64,000 bases of DNA, taken from Kitasatospora atroaurantiaca. Its GTDB lineage: Bacteria > Actinomycetota > Actinomycetes > Streptomycetales > Streptomycetaceae. Positions 1 to 7,906 of the stretch are shown here, piece after piece; position 1 is the first letter of the stretch, and each line of letters begins with the position of its first letter. A program made the position numbers and the translations under genes. The notes below the pieces were generated by a model. The model did no database searches, was not told where the DNA came from, and saw nothing but the letters and a program-made list of their open reading frames with translations. The stretch is from positions 2,666,001-2,730,000 of the forward strand of contig NZ_VIVR01000001.1 of NCBI RefSeq assembly GCF_007828955.1. Direction: 5' to 3'.

Positions 1-649
1 AGCCGTGCACCCGTACGGCGATCAGATCGACCACCCCGTGGTGCCCGCCGTCGGCGACCACCTTGCCGAGCAGCCGTCCGGCGGGTTCGGCGACCGAGGT
101 GGCGGCGGCGCGCCGGGTGACGGCCTCGCCGACCACGGCCTGGATGTCCTCGTCCCGCAGTACGGCGAGCACCCCGCGCAGCGCCGCGGCCGCCTCGGTG
201 GTGACCCGGTCGGCGTTGCCCGGCGCGGCCAGCCACTCGCCGAGCCGCCGGGCGACGCCGATCGAGGCGAGCCGACCGCGCACCACGGGCGCGGACAGGA
301 AGTTGTCGCCGACGAAGTCGCCGAGCGACTTGCCGAAGGCGTCCTTCTTGGTCGGGATGATCGCGGTGTGCGGGATGGGCAGGCCGAGCGGGCGGCGGAA
401 CAGCGCGGTGACGGCGAACCAGTCCGCCAGCGCACCGACCATCCCCGCCTCGGCCGCCGCCGCGACGTACCCCGCCCAGGCGCCCGCGCCCGCGGAGCCT
501 GCCCAGGTGGCCAGCGCGAAGACCACGGTCGCGGCTGCCAGGAACCCCGTCGCGATCGTCTTCATCCGCCGGACGCCGCGGCGCTTCTCCTCGTCGGCCG
601 CGGTGAAGCTGACCCCGGAGGCCGGTCGGACCTTCTCATCAACGCTCAC
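1..649 (-). CDS. DUF445 family membrane-associated protein (C-terminus beyond window)
   Basis: About 216 N-terminal residues are visible from GTG 649; the rest lies left of the window. A short charged N-terminus leads to a hydrophobic segment near residues 33-60. The conserved DUF445 stretch follows, with ADWFAVTALFRRPLG and IPHTAIIPTKKD, then a helical region rich in Ala and Arg. An internal ATG at 565 is a less likely start because it would leave only a few residues before the membrane segment. The molecular function of the family is not established. The gene is on the same strand as the exporter operon to its right but separated from it by about 110 bp, so a shared transcript is uncertain. 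Confidence 0.8.
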   Translation of the reverse strand, partial: MSVDEKVRPASGVSFTAADEEKRRGVRRMKTIATGFLAAATVVFALATWAGSAGAGAWAGYVAAAAEAGMVGALADWFAVTALFRRPLGLPIPHTAIIPTKKDAFGKSLGDFVGDNFLSAPVVRGRLASIGVARRLGEWLAAPGNADRVTTEAAAALRGVLAVLRDEDIQAVVGEAVTRRAAATSVAEPAGRLLGKVVADGGHHGVVDLIAVRVHG

Positions 650-761
650 CCCGACAGTCTGCCCCGCCGCCCGTCGGTACGGGATCAATCCGGGTCGAAC
701 TCACGACGCCGTCAGCAGTTGAGGCAGCGGGCCGACCCGATTGCCTACTGACGGAGCCCTC

Positions 762-1721
762 TCAGCCGATGGCCACCTCCGCGTACATCCGGGCGATGAC
801 GTCCTCGATCGCGGGCTCCCGGACCGACAGGTCGACCAGCGGGTAGCGGTCGGCCACCGCCGCGACGATCGGCGCCGCGCTCTGCTGGGCGGGGAAGGCC
901 AGCCACTGCCGCGGGCCCTCGACCTTGACCACCCTCGCCCCCGGGACCGCGATGGCGGGCCTGGCCTCGGCGAGGTCGACGACCAGGGTGCGCTCGCTCT
1001 CCCCCGCAGCGTGCAGCCCGTCCAGGCCGCCGTCGTACACCACCCGGCCGTGGTCGATCACCATCACCCGGCCGCAGAGCTGCTCGATGTCGGTCAGGTC
1101 GTGGGTGGTGAGCAGCACGGTGGTGCCCTGCTGGGTGTTGACCTCGCGCAGGAACTCCCGGACGCGGCCCTTGCTGACCACGTCGAGTCCGATGGTCGGC
1201 TCGTCCAGGTAGAGCACCTGCGGGTCGTGCAGCAGCGCTGCGGCGAGGTCGCCGCGCATCCGCTGGCCGAGTGAGAGCTGGCGGACGGGGGTGTCCAACA
1301 GGGCGGCCAGGTCGAGGAGTTCGACGCAGCGGTCGAGATTGGCCCGGTAGCGGGCGTCCGGGATGCGGTAGATCCTGCGCGCCAGTTCGTACGAGTCGCG
1401 CAGCGGCAGGTCCCACCACAGGGTGGTGCGCTGGCCGAAGACCACGCCGATCCGCTGGGCGAGCCGGGTGCGCTCGCGGGCCGGGTCGACGCCGGCCACG
1501 CGTAGGCGGCCGCTGCTGGGGACGAGGATGCCGGTGAGCATCTTGATGGTGGTGGACTTGCCGGCGCCGTTGGGGCCGATGTAGCCGACGCACTCCCCTG
1601 CGTCGACGGTGAAGCTCAGCCCGTCCACGGCGCGGACCTCGCGTTTCTCGCGCCGCAGCCGCCCGGCTTTCGCCCGGACGGTGAAGGTGCGGCGGACGTC
1701 CTGGAGTTCGATCAGTGCCAT
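762..1721 (-). CDS. ABC-2 type exporter, ATP-binding protein
   Basis: This 319-residue ATPase carries Walker A GPNGAGKST near residue 50, the signature LSLGQRMRGD and Walker B VLYLDEPTIGLD, followed by the H-loop region TTHDLTD. The long basic N-terminus (KAGRLRREKREVRAVDG) and a C-terminal domain of about 90 residues fit the COG4586 group that pairs with two distinct ABC-2 permeases, and both lie directly upstream in this operon. It should sit on the inner face of the membrane and power export of an unknown substrate. Its ribosome-binding site (GAGGGAGAA) directly follows a hexanucleotide repeat tract that separates it from the permease genes. Confidence 0.9.
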   Translation of the reverse strand: MALIELQDVRRTFTVRAKAGRLRREKREVRAVDGLSFTVDAGECVGYIGPNGAGKSTTIKMLTGILVPSSGRLRVAGVDPARERTRLAQRIGVVFGQRTTLWWDLPLRDSYELARRIYRIPDARYRANLDRCVELLDLAALLDTPVRQLSLGQRMRGDLAAALLHDPQVLYLDEPTIGLDVVSKGRVREFLREVNTQQGTTVLLTTHDLTDIEQLCGRVMVIDHGRVVYDGGLDGLHAAGESERTLVVDLAEARPAIAVPGARVVKVEGPRQWLAFPAQQSAAPIVAAVADRYPLVDLSVREPAIEDVIARMYAEVAIG

Positions 1722-1730
1722 CTGCGGTTC

Positions 1731-1790
1731 TCCCTCGACTTCGACTTCAACTTCGGCTTCGACTTCGACTTCGACTTCGGTTCGACTTCG
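1731..1790. repeat. Imperfect GACTTC/GAAGTC hexamer tandem repeat
   Basis: About nine copies of a hexamer, read as GAAGTC on the minus strand with variants GAAGCC, GAAGTT and GAACC, fill most of the gap between the stop of the second permease and the ribosome-binding site of the ABC ATPase. On the transcript this is a purine-rich, GAAG-repeating leader. Confidence 0.8.
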
Positions 1791-1799
1791 GTGCGTTGG

Positions 1800-2615
1800 T
1801 CAGCTGCCGGTGCCCCGGTACGCGCGCAGCCCGGCCCGCCAGGCGTACCCGGCGGCGAGTACGCAGAGCGCGGCGGCCAGGGGCGAGGCGTACTGGAAAG
1901 CGGTGGGCAGGCCGATGGGGTCGGGCTTGCCGAGGATGTGCAGGGCGGGCAGCCAGTTGACGAAGGCCAGGGGCACGCCGAAGACCACGCCGGCGACCAG
2001 CTCCTTGGCGAAGATCGTCGGCGGGTAGTGCAGCAGGGTGGCGCCGCCGTAGGTGAAGGAGTTCTGCAGTTCCTTGGCCTCGCCCCACCAGAACTGCAGG
2101 GTGGCGCCGCCGATGAAGATGGCGGAGAAGATGACGGTGCCGCAGATCAACAGCACGGGCACCAGCAGCACCCGGTCGGCGGTCCAGTCGGCCGGCAGGG
2201 CGGTCAGCGACCAGGCCAGGATGACGACCGCCTGGATCGGGCGGCCGAGCCGGCGCAAGGAGAAGCGTTCGGCGCAGAGTTGGGCAAGCGCCGGGGCGGG
2301 CCGGATCAGCACGGTGTCCAGGGTGCCGGTACGGATCCGGTCGCCGAGCGCGTCGATGCTGCCGACCAGCAGGTTGGCCGTGCCGAGGGCGAAGGCCGAG
2401 GTGCCGTACAGGAAGCCGATTTCGGGCAGACTCCAGCCGCCCAGCCGGTCGGTGTGCTGGAACATCAGGACCAGGACCACGAAGTCCAGCGAGGTGATCG
2501 CGAGGTTGGCGCCCAGCATGAGGGCGAAGGAGGCCCGGTAGGACATGATCGAGCGCGTCCACATACCCGCGATCAGCCACCAGGACCGCAGCGACCAGCG
2601 CAGGTTCTCAACCAC
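1800..2615 (-). CDS. ABC-2 family permease subunit (second)
   Basis: This 271-residue membrane protein has about six hydrophobic segments and belongs to the family of ABC-2 permeases of COG3694 type. The GTG start at 2615 lies inside the end of the upstream permease gene, an 8-bp overlap that implies translational coupling. With its partner it should form the membrane channel of the exporter driven by the ATPase downstream. A cytosolic stretch between the first two helices (TDRLGGWSLPEIGFLYG) is typical of the family. The substrate cannot be read from sequence. Confidence 0.85.
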   Translation of the reverse strand: MVENLRWSLRSWWLIAGMWTRSIMSYRASFALMLGANLAITSLDFVVLVLMFQHTDRLGGWSLPEIGFLYGTSAFALGTANLLVGSIDALGDRIRTGTLDTVLIRPAPALAQLCAERFSLRRLGRPIQAVVILAWSLTALPADWTADRVLLVPVLLICGTVIFSAIFIGGATLQFWWGEAKELQNSFTYGGATLLHYPPTIFAKELVAGVVFGVPLAFVNWLPALHILGKPDPIGLPTAFQYASPLAAALCVLAAGYAWRAGLRAYRGTGS

Positions 2616-3450
2616 CCTGGACCACCACCTTCCTGGTGGCGAGCAGCTGGGCGGCCCGTCCGGCCGCGAGCAGCAGCACCGCCCAGACGACCTGGAAGGC
2701 GAGCCCGCTCAGTACCGCGCCGCCGGTACGGCGCTCCAGGAAGAGGTCGGTCGGGATCTGGATCAGCGCCGCCCACGGCAGTACGGGTGCGATCTGGCCC
2801 AGCCACCCGGGGAAGAGGCTGATCGGCAGCAGCATCCCGGAGAAGAACATCGCCACCACCAGCATCACGGACCGGATGCCCTCGGAGTCGTGCAGCCAGA
2901 AGCCGGTGAGCGAGACCAGGAAGCGCAGCCCGAAGCTGACCACCACGGCGAGCAGCACGGAGAGCAGGAAGACCGCCCAGACGTACGGGCTGCGCGGCAG
3001 GCGCGTGTGGAAGACCAGCGCGCCGGCGAGGGTCGGCACCACGCCCCTGGCGAGCAGGTGGAAGCCGGCCCGGCCGAGGTCGGTGGCCAGCCACCAGCCC
3101 TGGAAGTCGACCGGGCGGTAGAGGTCGACGGCGATGTCGCCGCTGCGGAAGCGTTCCTGGACGTCGTCCTGGAAGCCGCCGCCCCAGACCGCGACGGTGA
3201 CCAGCAGGGACTGGCTGACCCAGATGTAGGTGACGGCCTGGGAGGTGTCGTAGCCGCCCAGGCCGGGCCGGGCCTGCCAGAGTGCGAGGAAGGTGTAGGC
3301 GAGGATGAAGCCGAAGACCGTGTTGGTGAATGCGCCGGCGAGGGTCGCGGCCCGGTAGGTGGAGTAGCGCCGGAAGGCACCTCGGGCGATCGCGAGGTAG
3401 AGGTGCGCGGTGTCCTGCCAAGGGGGCCTGAGCTGCAGATCTGTCACCAT
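2608..3450 (-). CDS. ABC-2 family permease subunit (first gene of exporter operon)
   Basis: This 280-residue protein has six or so hydrophobic segments and resembles COG4587 permeases. I chose ATG 3450 because AAGGAGACAAT lies immediately upstream; an in-frame upstream start would add 19 Cys-rich residues without a ribosome-binding site. It is the first gene of a three-gene unit (permease, permease, ATPase). The divergent neighbour is a penicillin-binding protein, so the 270-bp region 3451-3720 must hold both promoters. I recognised no operator in it. Confidence 0.88.
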   Translation of the reverse strand: MVTDLQLRPPWQDTAHLYLAIARGAFRRYSTYRAATLAGAFTNTVFGFILAYTFLALWQARPGLGGYDTSQAVTYIWVSQSLLVTVAVWGGGFQDDVQERFRSGDIAVDLYRPVDFQGWWLATDLGRAGFHLLARGVVPTLAGALVFHTRLPRSPYVWAVFLLSVLLAVVVSFGLRFLVSLTGFWLHDSEGIRSVMLVVAMFFSGMLLPISLFPGWLGQIAPVLPWAALIQIPTDLFLERRTGGAVLSGLAFQVVWAVLLLAAGRAAQLLATRKVVVQGG

Positions 3451-3720
3451 ATTGTCTCCTTGTCGACTTATTGCGACGCATTCCTGGGCACCTCCGCACC
3501 CGCACACGGGCAGGCCCGACCAGCTCCGACCGGCGGACCCCCGGGGGTCCCGGGGGTGGCGGGCGGAGCTGAGAGCTCTTGGTGCGCTATGCGGTTGTCA
3601 CCTTTCACCGTAGCGTCGACGATCACCCGGCGCAGCCGTTTTTCCGGCCGGGCGCCGACCCGCGCTCCTCTCGGTCCGAAGAACCCTCTGATTCCAGTTC
3701 AAATCGCACATAATCGCCGC

Positions 3721-6069
3721 ATGAGCCAGGAGCCGCCGGACCAACAGCCCACGACCGAGGGCATCTCCTTCCACGCCCTAGGCCCGGGCGGCGCCCTCGA
3801 GTCGGAGGACCGCGCCGATGGCTCCCGCCACGACCGTCGCACCCGCCACCGCTCCAAGCGCGAGGCCCGCAGAACCCGCCGCCGGGCAAGGCCCTGGTGG
3901 CGCCGGGCCGTTCCGACCTGGCGGATGCTGGTCGGCGGCCTGCTCGGCCTGCTCCTGCTCGGGTTCGCCGCCTTCGTGACGCTCTATCTGATCGTCCCCG
4001 TGCCCGACGCCAACGCCCATGCGAAGGCGCAGACCAACGTCTACTACTACGCGGACGGCACCACCGAACTGGCCCGCACCGGCTCCGTGAACCGCGAGGA
4101 CGTGCCGATCGACCAGATCCCGGTGGACACCCAGCACGCCGCCGTCTCCGCAGAGGACCGCACCTTCTACCAGAACAAGGGAGTCGACCTGAAGGGCATG
4201 GCCCGCGCCGCCTGGAACAGCGCGACCGGCAAGGGCCTCCAGGGCGGCTCGACCATCACCCAGCAGTACGTCAAGAACTACTACCTGACCCAGGACCAGA
4301 CCTACGTCCGCAAGGTCAAGGAGCTCTTCATCGCCCTCAAGGTCGACCAGCAGGAGACCAAGGACGAGATCCTGGCCGGCTACCTCAACACCAGCTACTT
4401 CGGCCGCAACGCCTACGGCATCCAGACCGCCGCCAACGCCTACTACGGCGTCGACGTCTCCCGGCTGACCCTCGCCCAGGGCGCCTACCTGGCCGCCCTG
4501 CTCCAGGCCCCCAGCGCGTACGACGTCAAGGCTCCATCGGCTACCGCCGGCACCCCCACCAACCGCGACAAGGCCGTCGCCCGCTGGAACTACGTCCTGG
4601 ACGGCATGGTCTCGCTGGGCTTCCTGGACGCCGCCACCCGCGCCTCGCTGACCTTCCCCGAGCCGATCGACCCGCAGCCCACCAAGGGCCTCAGCGGGCA
4701 GGCCGGCTACCTGGTCGACATCGCCGACGACTACCTGGCGAGCACCGGCGTGCTCGACGCGGCGACCCTCAAGGCCGGCGGATGGAAGATCACCACCACC
4801 TTCGACAAGAGCAAGCAGGACGCCTTCGTCGCCGCGGTGAAGGACGAGCTCACCTCCGAGCTGGACCCGGGCTCGCGCCCGGACTCCGACACCGACGTCC
4901 GGGTCTCCGGCGCCTCGATCGAACCCGGCACCGGCAAGATCCTCGCGGTCTACGGCGGCCCGGACTACGCCGTCCAGCCGTTCAACGACGCCCTGCGCCA
5001 GGACAACCAGGTCGGCTCCACCTTCAAGCCGATCGACCTGGCCGCCGGTATCGAGGGCGAGCGCACCACCCGGGACGGCCGCCCGATCACCACCCAGACC
5101 GTCTACGACGGCACCAGCCGCCGCGCGGTGGTCGGCGGGCCCACCGCGTACGCGCCGCCGAACGAGGACGACATCAACTACGGTCCCATCACGCTGCGTT
5201 ACGCGATGATGAAGTCCGTCAACTCGGTGTACGCCCAGGAGGGCGTGGACGCCGGGCTCGCCGAGGTCCGGCAGACCGCGGTCAGGCTGGGCATCCCCGA
5301 CAGCGTCCCCGGTATGGACCCGGCCAACACCTCGATGACGCTCGGCACCGCCACCCCCAGCGCACTCAACCTCGCCGCCGTGTACGCCGCCCTCGCCAAC
5401 CACGGCCAGGCGTACGCCCCCTGGGCGGTGCTCAAGCTGGAGAAGCCCGGCGCCGAGGACATCCCTGGCCTGCCGGGCCACCCCGCGAGAAGCGCCCTCG
5501 GCCGGGGCACCGCCGACGCCGTCACCGATGTCCTCCAGGACGTCGTCAGCCCGAACGGCACCGGCGCCCGGGCGCTCGGGCTCGGCCGCCCGGCGGCCGG
5601 CAAGACCGGCACCACGGACAACAACAGATCTGCCTGGTTCGCCGGCTACACACCCGAACTCGCCACCGCGGTCGGCCTGTTCCGGGAGAACCCGAGGACC
5701 CACGCCAAGGAGTCCCTGGCGGGGACGGCGGGCTTCTCCCGGATCAACGGCGGCGCCTTCCCCACCGCGATCTGGACGGCCTACATGCGCAGCGCCCTGA
5801 GCGGCAGTGCCGTGCAGCGCTTCGACCTGGAGCCCAGCCGGGGCAACACCCGGCCCACCGAACCGCCCTCTCCCGCCGCCTCCCCCACGCCCACTCCGTC
5901 CTCCTCCACCGCCCCGACCCCCTCCCCCGTGCCGTCCCCGAGCTCCTCGCCCACGCCCTCCCCGACGCCGTCCACCACCCCGTCGGAGAGCACCGGCACA
6001 ACGGCGCCGCAGTCCCCCGAGGCCTCCGGCACCCCGAGCCCCGGCGCCGCGGCCGGCTCCAGCCCCTAG
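3721..6069 (+). CDS. Class A penicillin-binding protein (bifunctional transglycosylase/transpeptidase)
   Basis: The protein has 782 residues: a basic cytosolic N-terminus, one membrane helix near 68-93, then a GT51 glycosyltransferase domain. GT51 motifs are SAEDRTFYQNKG (Glu145), GGSTITQQYVKN and KVKELFIALK. A transpeptidase domain follows, with catalytic STFK (Ser433, Lys436), SVN (499-501) and KTG (from Lys628). The last 70 residues form a Ser/Thr/Pro-rich tail like that of many actinobacterial PBPs. It polymerises and cross-links peptidoglycan outside the membrane. The reading frame is open far upstream, but ATG 3721 is where PBP-like sequence and a plausible basic N-terminus begin. Its stop codon shares the tetranucleotide CTAG (6066-6069) with the convergent MarR-type gene. 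Confidence 0.93.
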   Translation: MSQEPPDQQPTTEGISFHALGPGGALESEDRADGSRHDRRTRHRSKREARRTRRRARPWWRRAVPTWRMLVGGLLGLLLLGFAAFVTLYLIVPVPDANAHAKAQTNVYYYADGTTELARTGSVNREDVPIDQIPVDTQHAAVSAEDRTFYQNKGVDLKGMARAAWNSATGKGLQGGSTITQQYVKNYYLTQDQTYVRKVKELFIALKVDQQETKDEILAGYLNTSYFGRNAYGIQTAANAYYGVDVSRLTLAQGAYLAALLQAPSAYDVKAPSATAGTPTNRDKAVARWNYVLDGMVSLGFLDAATRASLTFPEPIDPQPTKGLSGQAGYLVDIADDYLASTGVLDAATLKAGGWKITTTFDKSKQDAFVAAVKDELTSELDPGSRPDSDTDVRVSGASIEPGTGKILAVYGGPDYAVQPFNDALRQDNQVGSTFKPIDLAAGIEGERTTRDGRPITTQTVYDGTSRRAVVGGPTAYAPPNEDDINYGPITLRYAMMKSVNSVYAQEGVDAGLAEVRQTAVRLGIPDSVPGMDPANTSMTLGTATPSALNLAAVYAALANHGQAYAPWAVLKLEKPGAEDIPGLPGHPARSALGRGTADAVTDVLQDVVSPNGTGARALGLGRPAAGKTGTTDNNRSAWFAGYTPELATAVGLFRENPRTHAKESLAGTAGFSRINGGAFPTAIWTAYMRSALSGSAVQRFDLEPSRGNTRPTEPPSPAASPTPTPSSSTAPTPSPVPSPSSSPTPSPTPSTTPSESTGTTAPQSPEASGTPSPGAAAGSSP

Positions 6070-6521
6070 ACGAAATCGGCGTTGCCCCCGACGTTGCCGA
6101 TCATCCGTCGCAGCACCTTGACCACACGGACGTAGTCCTCGTCGCTGACGCCGTCATGGATCTGCGCCCGGATTCCGGGGAGCAGCTTCATCACCCGGTC
6201 CCGCAGCTCGGCGCCCGGATCGGTCAGCCGGAGCCGCCCCTCGCCGTCCAGGCTGAGCAGTTCCCGGCCGAGCAGCTCGTCGACGGCGGGCTCCAGGGCC
6301 GACGCGTCCACGTACGGCCGGATCCGCCGCATCAGCGTCACCAGCCCCTCGCGGGTCAGGCCGGTTCCGCTCACCCCCACCTGATAGAGCGTCCACCAGT
6401 GGCGCTGGGTGACACCCAGCTCCCCCATCCTGTCGTTGATGTACCGGATGACCGCCGCGTTGGCGGCGCCGCTCCAGTAGCCGATCGGCTGTACCGCCAG
6501 TTCGGCGTCGGTGAACTCCAT
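6066..6521 (-). CDS. MarR-type winged-helix regulator
   Basis: This 151-residue protein has the compact all-helical plan of MarR regulators: an N-terminal dimer helix (YWSGAANAAVIRYINDRM), a winged-helix core (HWWTLYQVG to LLSLDGEGRLRLT), and C-terminal helices. The start at 6521 has a good ribosome-binding site (AGGGAGGGCGAG). It ends tail to tail with the PBP gene, both stops being read from the same CTAG. The ligand and targets are unknown. The promoter has an unusual 19-bp spacer with inverted TCAAG half-sites, described separately. Confidence 0.7.
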   Translation of the reverse strand: MEFTDAELAVQPIGYWSGAANAAVIRYINDRMGELGVTQRHWWTLYQVGVSGTGLTREGLVTLMRRIRPYVDASALEPAVDELLGRELLSLDGEGRLRLTDPGAELRDRVMKLLPGIRAQIHDGVSDEDYVRVVKVLRRMIGNVGGNADFV

Positions 6522-6557
6522 GGTCTCGCCCTCCCTGTGAATCCGGTTGACGAGCCC

Positions 6558-6588
6558 ACGCTAGAAGTTCAAGCGGACTTGAGGTCAA
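6558..6588 (-). promoter_or_regulatory. Candidate promoter with 19-bp spacer and TCAAG/CTTGA half-sites
   Basis: Reading the minus strand, TTGACC (6588-6583) is followed after 19 bp by TAGCGT (6563-6558). Between them lie CTCAAG and CTTGAAC, so the inverted pair TCAAG-4 bp-CTTGA sits in the spacer; a further TCAAG/CTTGA pair overlaps the -35 side. A long spacer with a central palindrome is the layout of promoters controlled by MerR-family activators. It lies about 37 bp upstream of the MarR-type start. Confidence 0.45.
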
Positions 6589-6608
6589 GGGGCGGCAGTG
6601 CCGGTCCG

Positions 6609-7151
6609 TCAGAGCTTCTGCCGGGTGGCGCCTGGGGACCTGGACGCGGCGGCCCGGGGTGCGAGGTCCCGGCGGTCCCGACGGTCTCGGGGGCCGAAGA
6701 CGTCGGCGCCCATCTGCATGGCCTCCTGCACCAGGGCGTTCCACTCGGTCGAGAGCTCGGCGAGTTCGGCCCTGGCGGTGGCGGTGGCCACGTGGGCCTG
6801 CACAAGCTCTCGGCGGGTGGCGTCGAGGAGGCCGGTCAGCTGCTGGATCCTCGCGTCGCTCTCCCGCCGCTCCCGCGTGTACCGCTGCTGCCAGAAGACG
6901 AGTTCAGAGGTGAGGCGGGCTTGCTGCGCCGCGGCTTCGGCCAGGTGGTGCTGCACCCGCGCGTCGGTCTCGCCGATCCAGCCGCGAACCCGGGCCAGTG
7001 CCAGTTCGGCGGCGGCGAGCACCGCGAGCGCCAGCCCGATCAGGACGGGGGCCCATCGGCCGTCGTACAGGCCGACGGCTATCAGCGCGGCACCCGTGAC
7101 GGCGACGGCCACCCTCAGCGCGGCAGTCGTCGCGGGCAGACATCCGGCCAT
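6609..7151 (-). CDS. Membrane protein with long coiled coil, unknown function
   Basis: This 180-residue protein starts with two hydrophobic segments (about residues 8-60, including LIGLALAVLAAAELALARV) followed by a heptad-like helical region of about 90 residues rich in Ala, Glu and Arg. It ends in a basic tail. ATG 7151 is preceded by AGGGGTGAGG, and the gene begins 14 bp after the stop of the XRE regulator, so the two are probably co-transcribed. I recognise no catalytic motif. It may be a membrane-anchored partner of the regulator, but that is only inferred from position. Confidence 0.6.
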   Translation of the reverse strand: MAGCLPATTAALRVAVAVTGAALIAVGLYDGRWAPVLIGLALAVLAAAELALARVRGWIGETDARVQHHLAEAAAQQARLTSELVFWQQRYTRERRESDARIQQLTGLLDATRRELVQAHVATATARAELAELSTEWNALVQEAMQMGADVFGPRDRRDRRDLAPRAAASRSPGATRQKL

Positions 7152-7165
7152 GTCTCGCCTCACCC

Positions 7166-7624
7166 CTATCGCTGTGCTGCACTCCCCTCCTGCTGCTCGG
7201 GCTCGGCCTCCCGCTGCAGGCTGATCGCCTGAGCGATGTCGGCGAGGAGGATCTTGCGAACCATGGGGTTGGTGATGCCCCATGCGTCTGCTGCTTCCTC
7301 AGGGGTGATGGGCTGTGAGCGTACTCGTTCCGACAGATCATTGGCGGATTCTGCGGAGATGACACCGCCGCGTACCAGGAGTTCGTGAAGGTCGAGATGG
7401 ACGGCCCGGGCGATCCGCTCGAACTGCGAGGGCCTCGGCAGGGTCTCACCCCTCAGCATTCGCCCGACCGCAGACGCACTCATGCCGGTGTCCCTGGCGA
7501 GGGCGACGCGTCCGCCCGATCCAGGCCTGAGGTCGTAGCCCGCACGTTGGGCCGCCTCGTGGACGACCGCCCCGAACCGCTCGGCCGGCGTACTCGACTC
7601 CCGGGTGTTGTCTGTGGTCCCCAT
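7166..7624 (-). CDS. XRE-type helix-turn-helix regulator
   Basis: The protein has 152 residues. The N-terminal half carries a lambda-repressor-like HTH (ALARDTGMSASAVGRMLRGE, about residues 42-61). The C-terminal half contains a second short helical motif (ITPEEAADAWGITNPMVRKI) that resembles another HTH, so the protein may contact DNA through two modules. ATG 7624 is used because the HTH then sits at the usual distance from the N-terminus. It is divergent from a sigma factor gene across 282 bp containing several similar palindromes, which suggests autoregulation. Confidence 0.78.
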   Translation of the reverse strand: MGTTDNTRESSTPAERFGAVVHEAAQRAGYDLRPGSGGRVALARDTGMSASAVGRMLRGETLPRPSQFERIARAVHLDLHELLVRGGVISAESANDLSERVRSQPITPEEAADAWGITNPMVRKILLADIAQAISLQREAEPEQQEGSAAQR

Positions 7625-7640
7625 GCCTCGCAGGCTATCG

Positions 7641-7841
7641 CGTGTGCATGCCGGACAGCCCCGGCTTGCACGCGTGCACGCACGTGATGTGCGAGGACCC
7701 GGACAATCACCGCAGGCCAGCGACTTCCGGTCACACCCAAGCCCCGCCGAACCGAACATAATTGGCACATGCCACCGCTTGCACGCATGCACCGGTATGG
7801 CTATCTTTGCGTGCACGCCAGCTAGCTTGCACGCATGCAAG
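7641..7841. promoter_or_regulatory. Cluster of TTGCACGC palindromes, candidate operators
   Basis: The divergent region between the XRE gene and the sigma factor gene holds related sites. They are CTTGCACGCGTGCACG at 7665-7680, CTTGCACGCATGCACC at 7778-7793, GGCGTGCACGCAAA (reverse, 7806-7819) and CTTGCACGCATGCAAG at 7826-7841. The last has perfect 6-bp arms with a 4-bp centre. A weaker GTGTGCATGCC lies at 7642-7652. The multiple near-identical sites and the position between divergent regulators suggest operators for the XRE protein or the sigma factor's own control. Confidence 0.6.
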
Positions 7842-7906
7842 ATCGCGCGTGTGTGTGCAGGTTCAGCTTCGGTCGCATCAACCCCCACCGACACCGAGGC
7901 AGCCGT

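Noticed and set aside
2545-3720. Long open frame upstream of and continuous with the penicillin-binding protein
   Set aside because: It would add almost 400 residues rich in Asp, Gly, Arg and Gln that run antisense to the permease genes and resemble no domain. ATG 3721 gives a normal PBP N-terminus.
3778-5703. 641-codon minus-strand open frame across the PBP gene
   Set aside because: It is the antisense of the GT51 and transpeptidase domains. Composition is dominated by Val, Gly and Asp, with no domain and no ribosome-binding site.
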